NCBI GenBank assembly: GCA_016789625.1
Contig: JAEUQS010000731.1
Location: 1 to 7,599 of the forward strand
Source: Acidobacteriota bacterium
Lineage (GTDB): Bacteria > Acidobacteriota > Thermoanaerobaculia > UBA5066
DNA length: 7,599 bases
Direction of reading: 5' to 3'
The stretch's first letter is position 1; each line of letters opens with the position of its first letter. Shown here in pieces: positions 1 to 5,000 of this stretch. Both the position numbers and the translations under genes were made by a program. The notes under the pieces are model-generated. The model worked only from the letters and a program-made list of their open reading frames with translations. It was not told the origin of the DNA and ran no database searches.

Positions 1-398
1 TGCGTCGGGCGGATCTCGAACAGGCGGAAGCCCTCCAGGTCGAACAGCATGGCCGCGTCGGGAAAGCGGGCGAGGTAGGTCGCCTTGGCCGCGTCGTATT
101 CGGCCGTGCCCGCGGTGAGAACCTGGGCCTCGCCCTGGAGCGAGATGCGAGGCAGGCCCTGCGCGGGGATTCCGTCTCCTTCGGCGTCCATGATGAGGAG
201 CCCCACCCGGCCGTCGGCCAGGAGGTTTCTCGTGTGCGCCGAGAGCGTGCTCACGTGGATGACGACCCTCGAGCCGTCGGGCAGGAAAACGTAGGGCGCC
301 ATCGAGACGGAAGGGGCCCCACCCTGGAGGGTTCCGAGGGCGGCGACCGTGCGCCCCCTGAGGATCCCGACGAGGATTTCCGTCTGCTGCGGGGTCAT
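1..398 (-). CDS. HugZ-like pyridoxamine 5'-phosphate oxidase family protein (partial, C-terminus missing)
   Basis: The visible 132 residues start at ATG (complement of 396-398) and run off the left edge without a stop. The fragment reads as an FMN/heme-binding split barrel of the PNPOx-like superfamily: an opening 'TVAALGTLQGGAPSVSMAPYV' type strand pair (residues ~17-38), the family hallmark SAHTRNLL (~58-65) followed by a 'GRVGLLIMD' strand, then PRISLQGEA (~84-92) and YLARFPDA (~107-114). The order HTRNL, PR-(I/L)-(S/T)-LQG, Y-L-x-R-x-P is that of HugZ/HutZ-type proteins. Some members degrade or bind heme; many are general flavin- or F420-type oxidoreductases, so the substrate is not decided here. 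The C-terminal part, where HugZ proteins carry their extra heme-linked segment, is outside the window. The start is supported by AAGGAG (complement of 404-409), 5 bases upstream. The product should be cytoplasmic; I see no signal peptide. It is transcribed divergently from the cNMP-DUF1003 gene. Confidence 0.88.
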   Translation of the reverse strand, partial: MTPQQTEILVGILRGRTVAALGTLQGGAPSVSMAPYVFLPDGSRVVIHVSTLSAHTRNLLADGRVGLLIMDAEGDGIPAQGLPRISLQGEAQVLTAGTAEYDAAKATYLARFPDAAMLFDLEGFRLFEIRPT

Positions 399-403
399 CG
401 AGG

Positions 404-409
404 CTCCTT
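404..409 (-). promoter_or_regulatory. Ribosome binding site of the HugZ-like gene
   Basis: AAGGAG on the minus strand, 5 bases before the ATG at 396-398. It fixes the start of the left-hand gene. Confidence 0.7.
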
Positions 410-460
410 CTGGCGGCACTCTTTCCGCCGCGCACCCCATCGTACACTCGCGCCGCTTTC

Positions 461-467
461 GGGAGGG
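461..467 (+). promoter_or_regulatory. Ribosome binding site deciding the cNMP-DUF1003 start
   Basis: GGGAGGG lies 4 bases before the ATG at 472. It favours this start over the in-frame ATG at 349, which would overlap the divergent gene, and over the ATG at 490. Confidence 0.6.
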
Positions 468-471
468 TGGG

Positions 472-1314
472 ATGCCGTGTGACCCGGGAATGCTCGAGGG
501 GCTCGATCTCTTCGAGCACCTGATCGACGAGGACCGCCGGCGGCTCGCCGAGGTGGTGGGGCTGCGCACGCTCGAGGCCGGCACGACGCTCTTCACCACG
601 GGGGAGCCGGGGGAATCGCTGTTCGTGGTGCGCTCCGGGGAGATCGAGCTCTTCATGAAGGACACCACGGGCGAGAAGATCGTCCTCGCCATCGCGGGGT
701 CGGGCGAGATCTTCGGCGAGCTGGCGCTCCTCGACCGCGGAGCCCGCACGGCCACGGCCGTCGCGATGGTCGACACCGAGCTCCTGGAGCTGGACCGCGA
801 CGATCTGCTGCTCCTGTTCCAGAAGACGCCCACGGCCGCCCTGCGCCTCCTCGCCTCGATGGGGCACATGACGCGCAAGGCCGACGAGCTGCTCCGCACG
901 CGGGTCTCGCGGAACGCCAACGTCGCCGACGAGGAGAAGCTGACCGCTTTCGAGCGGGTGTCCGACTGGATCGCGTGGTTCAGCGGGAGCATGGTGTTCC
1001 TGCTCCTCAACCTCCTGTGGTTCGCGGGCTGGATCGCCATCAACACGCTGCCGCTGGGGATTCGCACGTTCGATCCCTACCCGTTCGGCCTCCTCACCAT
1101 GATCGTGTCGCTCGAGGCGATCTTCCTGTCGTGCTTCGTCCTCATCAGCCAGAACCGGCAGGCCCAGAAGGACCGCGTGCGATCCGACATCGAGTACGAG
1201 GTGAACGTGAAGGCCGAGCTCGAGGTCGCGCACCTCCACGAGAAGACCGACAGGATGTACACGGAGATGCTGGAGCGGTTCCTCCGCATCGAGAAGACTC
1301 TCGCCCGGCGCTGA
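472..1314 (+). CDS. Cyclic nucleotide-binding domain fused to DUF1003 membrane domain
   Basis: A 280-residue inner-membrane protein. Residues ~8-125 form a CRP-type cyclic nucleotide-binding beta-barrel: the entry 'LEGLDLFEHL', the strand 'LFVVRSGEIELF' (50-61), and a phosphate-binding cassette FGELALLDRGARTATAVA (81-98). Glu83 and Arg92 sit where CRP-type domains hold the ribose and the phosphate, so ligand binding looks intact. No helix-turn-helix follows, so this is not a CRP/FNR transcription factor. Residues ~155-255 match DUF1003 (COG4420): 'ERVSDWIAWFSGSMVFLLLN', a hydrophobic hairpin with helices at ~170-190 and ~206-226, then the charged 'RVRSDIEYEVNVKAELEV' and 'LHEKTD', with a coiled-coil-like tail to the end. 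Both termini are predicted cytoplasmic. I infer a membrane protein whose state is set by cAMP, cGMP or another nucleotide; the output of DUF1003 is not known. The stop directly abuts that of the convergent acyltransferase gene. Confidence 0.9.
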   Translation: MPCDPGMLEGLDLFEHLIDEDRRRLAEVVGLRTLEAGTTLFTTGEPGESLFVVRSGEIELFMKDTTGEKIVLAIAGSGEIFGELALLDRGARTATAVAMVDTELLELDRDDLLLLFQKTPTAALRLLASMGHMTRKADELLRTRVSRNANVADEEKLTAFERVSDWIAWFSGSMVFLLLNLLWFAGWIAINTLPLGIRTFDPYPFGLLTMIVSLEAIFLSCFVLISQNRQAQKDRVRSDIEYEVNVKAELEVAHLHEKTDRMYTEMLERFLRIEKTLARR

Positions 1315-1986
1315 TCAGGACATCGGGAAGGCACGCCGGCGCCGCCCCACGCGGCGGGCGGGCACGCCGGCCCAGATCTCTCCGGGTCCCACCCGCGCGC
1401 CCTTGGAGAGCACGGCCCCGGCGGCGATCACCGCGCCGTCGCCGATCTCGCAGCCCGGCAGGATGACGGCCATGATGCCCACGGTGACGTTCTTGCCGAT
1501 GCGCACGGGGGCCGTCACGAGGCGGCCGCGCTCGGCCGCGTGCGCCACGAGCGTCACGTCGCCGCCGATCACGGTGTCGTCGCCGATCGAGATGAGGTTC
1601 TGGTCCGCAACGACGGCCGTGTTGATCTGCACGCGGCGGCCGATCTTCATGCCCATGAGGCGGTGGTAGAGCGGCAGGAACGGCGTCACGCGGATCCAGT
1701 TGAGGAACGTGAACCGGTAGAGAAGCGTCAGCGCGTTGTAGCTCGCCCACTGGTAGGCGCCGAACGACAGGAACGGAAAGCGGCCGACCGGCGTGCCGAA
1801 GGAGAGCGTGACCCAGCGCGCCACGGGCAGCACGACGAGGAGCGTGAGCCCGAACAGGAAATAGCAGCCGAAGGCTCCGATGCACAGGACGACGGTGCGG
1901 AGCGCCCCCGTGAAAGGGAGCGCGGCTGAAAGCGCCTGGAACGCGAGGACGGCGGGTGTCGCGGCCAGGCCGAGGATCACCGACAC
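1315..1986 (-). CDS. Membrane-anchored hexapeptide-repeat (left-handed beta-helix) acyltransferase
   Basis: At least 223 residues. From the GTG at 1984-1986, residues ~4-24 and ~29-55 are hydrophobic and probably cross or enter the membrane. Residues ~94-220 form a left-handed beta-helix with turns beginning IGRRVQ (115), IGDDTV (134), IGKNVT (163) and IGDGAV (181), ending in the family signature WAGVPAR (205-211). 'VTLVAHAAERGRL' (144-156) places His149 where related enzymes have a catalytic His followed by a Glu. The layout, membrane segment then 'LPLYHRLMGMKIG' then beta-helix, resembles the C-terminal acyltransferase unit seen in some NRPS-terminal proteins. An O- or N-acyl transfer to a lipid, sugar or peptide is inferred; the substrate is unknown. 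The GTG lacks a good ribosome site. The frame is open to 2085, and CTG at 2059-2061 has GGAGG 8 bases upstream; it would add 25 residues of plausible membrane-helix sequence. The true start is therefore probably 2061. The gene may follow the giant gene in one operon. Confidence 0.85.
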   Translation of the reverse strand: MSVILGLAATPAVLAFQALSAALPFTGALRTVVLCIGAFGCYFLFGLTLLVVLPVARWVTLSFGTPVGRFPFLSFGAYQWASYNALTLLYRFTFLNWIRVTPFLPLYHRLMGMKIGRRVQINTAVVADQNLISIGDDTVIGGDVTLVAHAAERGRLVTAPVRIGKNVTVGIMAVILPGCEIGDGAVIAAGAVLSKGARVGPGEIWAGVPARRVGRRRRAFPMS

Positions 1987-2069
1987 CTCGGCAAAGAGGA
2001 CGAGCGTGATGAGCGTCTGGAACGGCGTGAAGATCGCCGCCTGCAGCCGGGACCTCTCCAGTGCCTCGC

Positions 2070-2074
2070 CCTCC
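2070..2074 (-). promoter_or_regulatory. Candidate ribosome binding site for a CTG start of the acyltransferase
   Basis: GGAGG on the minus strand, 8 bases before an in-frame CTG at 2059-2061. It is the only strong Shine-Dalgarno match between the giant gene's stop (2094-2096) and the GTG at 1984-1986. This argues for a non-standard start or for translation coupled to the gene upstream. Confidence 0.4.
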
Positions 2075-2093
2075 GTGCCGGGAGTCTAAGTCC

Positions 2094-5000
2094 TCACTCG
2101 TCGACGCTCGTCATCGCGATGAACGCGCCGTCGCCCGTGCGCTGTCCGGCCTGACCGCCGTCGTTCACGACGGCGTACGCGATGAACGGATTGTTTCCCG
2201 AAGTCCGCGTGACCTTCGCGTAGCCGTTCGCGACCCCGGGCGCGTACGTGGCGAGAATCGCGTTGAGCTGCGTGAGCTTGCGGGCGGCGAGCGCGATGCC
2301 GTCGATCGTTCTCACGAGAGCTCCCGTTTCGCCGTCGTAGAGGTCGAGGCGGAAGACGTCGGTCGAGGAGTCGGTCTCGCCCGTGTTCACGAGCGCGACG
2401 TTCGTGCGGTTCTCCGCGTCCTGCTGGAGACCGAAGAGCCAGGCCGACTGGTTCGCGGCCGTGCCGCGGGGCACGCCGGTGTAGAAGAGCCCGTAGCGTC
2501 CGCCGCCCCCCGCCGACGACGTGCGCGCTCCCACGAAGAGGCCCGAGGCGTCGCCACTGTCGACCGACGCGAAGACCGGCCCCACCACCGTGGCTCCGGC
2601 TGCGGGAACTCCGGGCGCGCCCCGCTCGCGCAGGTATTGCACGAGGTTGGGAATCACCGTCTGCTGCCGGGGTGCGAGGTCGAGGCTGAACGTCGCCGTG
2701 CCGCCGCCGGCCGTCAGCGCGTCGGCCACCAGCGTGAACCGCAGCGTCTTGCGAGCCCCGCCGAAGTTCGTCGCGACGAGCTCGGAAAGGAACGTCGAGG
2801 TCTCGACCACGACGGGGAGCGTGAGACCGCTCCGCCCCACGAGGGCTTCCTCGGAGACCGGCGGCACGAACGAGCCGTCGGAGTTGGCCTGGTCGTTGAT
2901 GACGCCGTACGCGTAGAAGGGCGCGGTGCCCGCGACCCGCTCCACCTTCACGTAGCCGTTCGTCACGGCGAGGCCGTTCGACGCGAGCACGCCGCTGAGC
3001 TGGCTGAAGCCGCCGGGCGCGAGGCCGACGTCGGGCAGCGTGGCCGCGATGGGCGACGCCGGGTCGCCGGAGAAGACGGTGGGCCGGAGGACGACGTCGC
3101 CGGAGCTGCCGGTGTTCATCATCGCCAGGTTCGAGCGGTCACTGGCGTTCTGGCGCAGGCCGGTGACGTAGACCGTCGCGGCCGTGGCCGGGGAGCTCGG
3201 AACGGCGGAGTACGCGAGGCCCGCGCGTCCCTCGGGGACGCTCGAGGTGGTGCGCACCGTGGCGGAGCCCGCGGAAGGTGAGGACAGTCCGCTCCACGCG
3301 ATCGCGACCGTTCCGCCGCGGTTCCCGGTTTCGGGGATCGTCGCGCCGATGGAAGCGAGGTAGGCGAGACCGTCGGGGTACACGCGCTGCGAGCCCGGAG
3401 CGAGGACGTCGGTTCCGGTTCCGCCGCCCCCGCCGAACGCCGGCGTGTACCGGGCCTCGAGCACCGCGCTCGTCGAGCCGCGGTTGGTGAGGGTCAGCTC
3501 CGACGTGAAGAACGATCCGTTCACCCCGCCCGTCGAGAGCACCACCGGCACGAAGCCGTTGCTCGCGAACGAGGCCGTGCCCGTGGACACGGACGACTGT
3601 CCCACGCTGGTGTCCAGCTCGGCGATGTTCACGAGCGCGGTCCGCGGGGTGTCGCCCGTGTAAGGCGCCGCCGTGAACGAAACGGTGCCGTTGCCGACGC
3701 CGCCCACGAGCGGCACCCGGCCCGCCGCGAACGTGAGGAACGGTGAGCTGCTCGTGACCGTCCAGGCGCACCCGGCGGGCGCGCTGACGGCGATCGCGCC
3801 GGAGCCGCCCTCTCTCGGAACGTCGATCTTCGCGGGCGCCGTGCCCCACGTGCACGACGACCCACCGGTGGACCCACCGGACGCGACCGTCGCCCGGATC
3901 ATGATGTTGGCCGGAATGGGCGCGCCCGAAGGATTCTGGATGACGAGCGGCCCCTGGAACGTGGCCCCGTTGTCTGTGGAGAAGTAGCCCCTCTGTCTCT
4001 GCGCTCCATTGGTGTCGGCCGAGAAGATCACGCCGCCAGCGGGGTTCGGCGCCGCGTAGCCGACGTACAGATCCCCCGAGGTGATCGTCGGGCCGTTCAC
4101 GAGGTCGTAGTCGAACGTGACTCCCTGGCCCGGCACGTTGGGGATCGTGGCCGGCTGGTTCAGGAGGAGCTGAACTGCCCGGGGCGATGCGGGGACGCCG
4201 GTGGGATCGGCGTAGGCCACGAGGCGAATCGGGGCCCCCGAGGGGCTCGGGAAGTTCTGGAACGGAACGAAGAAGACGCTGATCCGCGTGAGGGTGGCCG
4301 GATAGCGCGTGGGCGTGAGCCGGTTCACGACGACGAGGCCGTTCGCGTACGTGCCGGATTCGACGGACCCGTCGTCCGTCGAGAGCACCTCGGTCGTCGC
4401 GGCCGCCTCGGCTCCCTCGCCGCGCAGCTGGAACCCCGTGGACGGCGAGTCGGAATCGTTGCTCGTGATCTGCAGCCTGCCCGCGAGGACGCCCCGTGTC
4501 TGCGGGCTGAACGTGACATTGAACGTCTGCTCCGCGCCCGCCGCGAGCGTCGCCGGGAGCCCGAGAGTCGTCGTGAAGCGCGAGCTGTCGCTCGTGACGG
4601 CGCTGACGTTGAGCGTCGCGTTGCCCGTGTTCTTCATGCGCACCGGCACGCTGCGCGTTCCGCCGACGCCCACGAGCCCGAGATTGAGCGCCGCCGGTGT
4701 CAGCTCGAGGCGCGGGGCGAGCACCGCCGTCGCGATGCCTGTCAGGGGAACGACGACGCTGGGGTGCACGGGGTCGTTCGAGGAGATCACGAGCAGCCGG
4801 CTCGTGTTCCCGGCCGACTGTGGGCTGAAGAGGAGCGTGACGGTCTGCTGTCCGCTCAGCGGTACGTCGAAGGGGGCCGTGGGCGACAGGATCTGCACCG
4901 GGCCGCCGTTCGTGCCCAGGGCCTTGACGCGCAGAGATCCCGTGCCGAGGTTCTGGATCACCAGCGTCCGCTGCGCCGTCTGCTTCGCCGTGACCGTGCC

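Larger units (their letters stand above)
399..471. promoter_or_regulatory. Divergent intergenic region with probable promoters for both flanking genes
   Basis: These 73 bases separate two divergent start codons and must hold both promoters unless transcription enters from further away. TACACT (443-448, plus strand) and TACGAT (complement of 439-444) each match TATAAT at 4 of 6 positions and overlap, but I see no convincing -35 box for either. A short inverted repeat GGCGG/CCGCC (412-416 and 425-429, 8-base loop) could be an operator or chance in GC-rich DNA. The two overlapping -10-like boxes would make the promoters mutually exclusive if real. The functional role of the region is well supported by gene layout; the individual boxes are weak. 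Confidence 0.4.

Noticed and set aside
349..471. N-terminal extension of the cNMP-DUF1003 protein to the ATG at 349
   Set aside because: It would overlap the start of the divergent gene, its translation does not look like a cNMP domain, and a ribosome site precedes the ATG at 472.
472..1314. A CRP/FNR-type transcription regulator
   Set aside because: The sensor domain is followed by membrane helices and DUF1003 sequence, not by a helix-turn-helix.
2061..3281. A 406-codon plus-strand open frame
   Set aside because: Arg/Glu/His-rich shadow of the duplicated C-terminal module.
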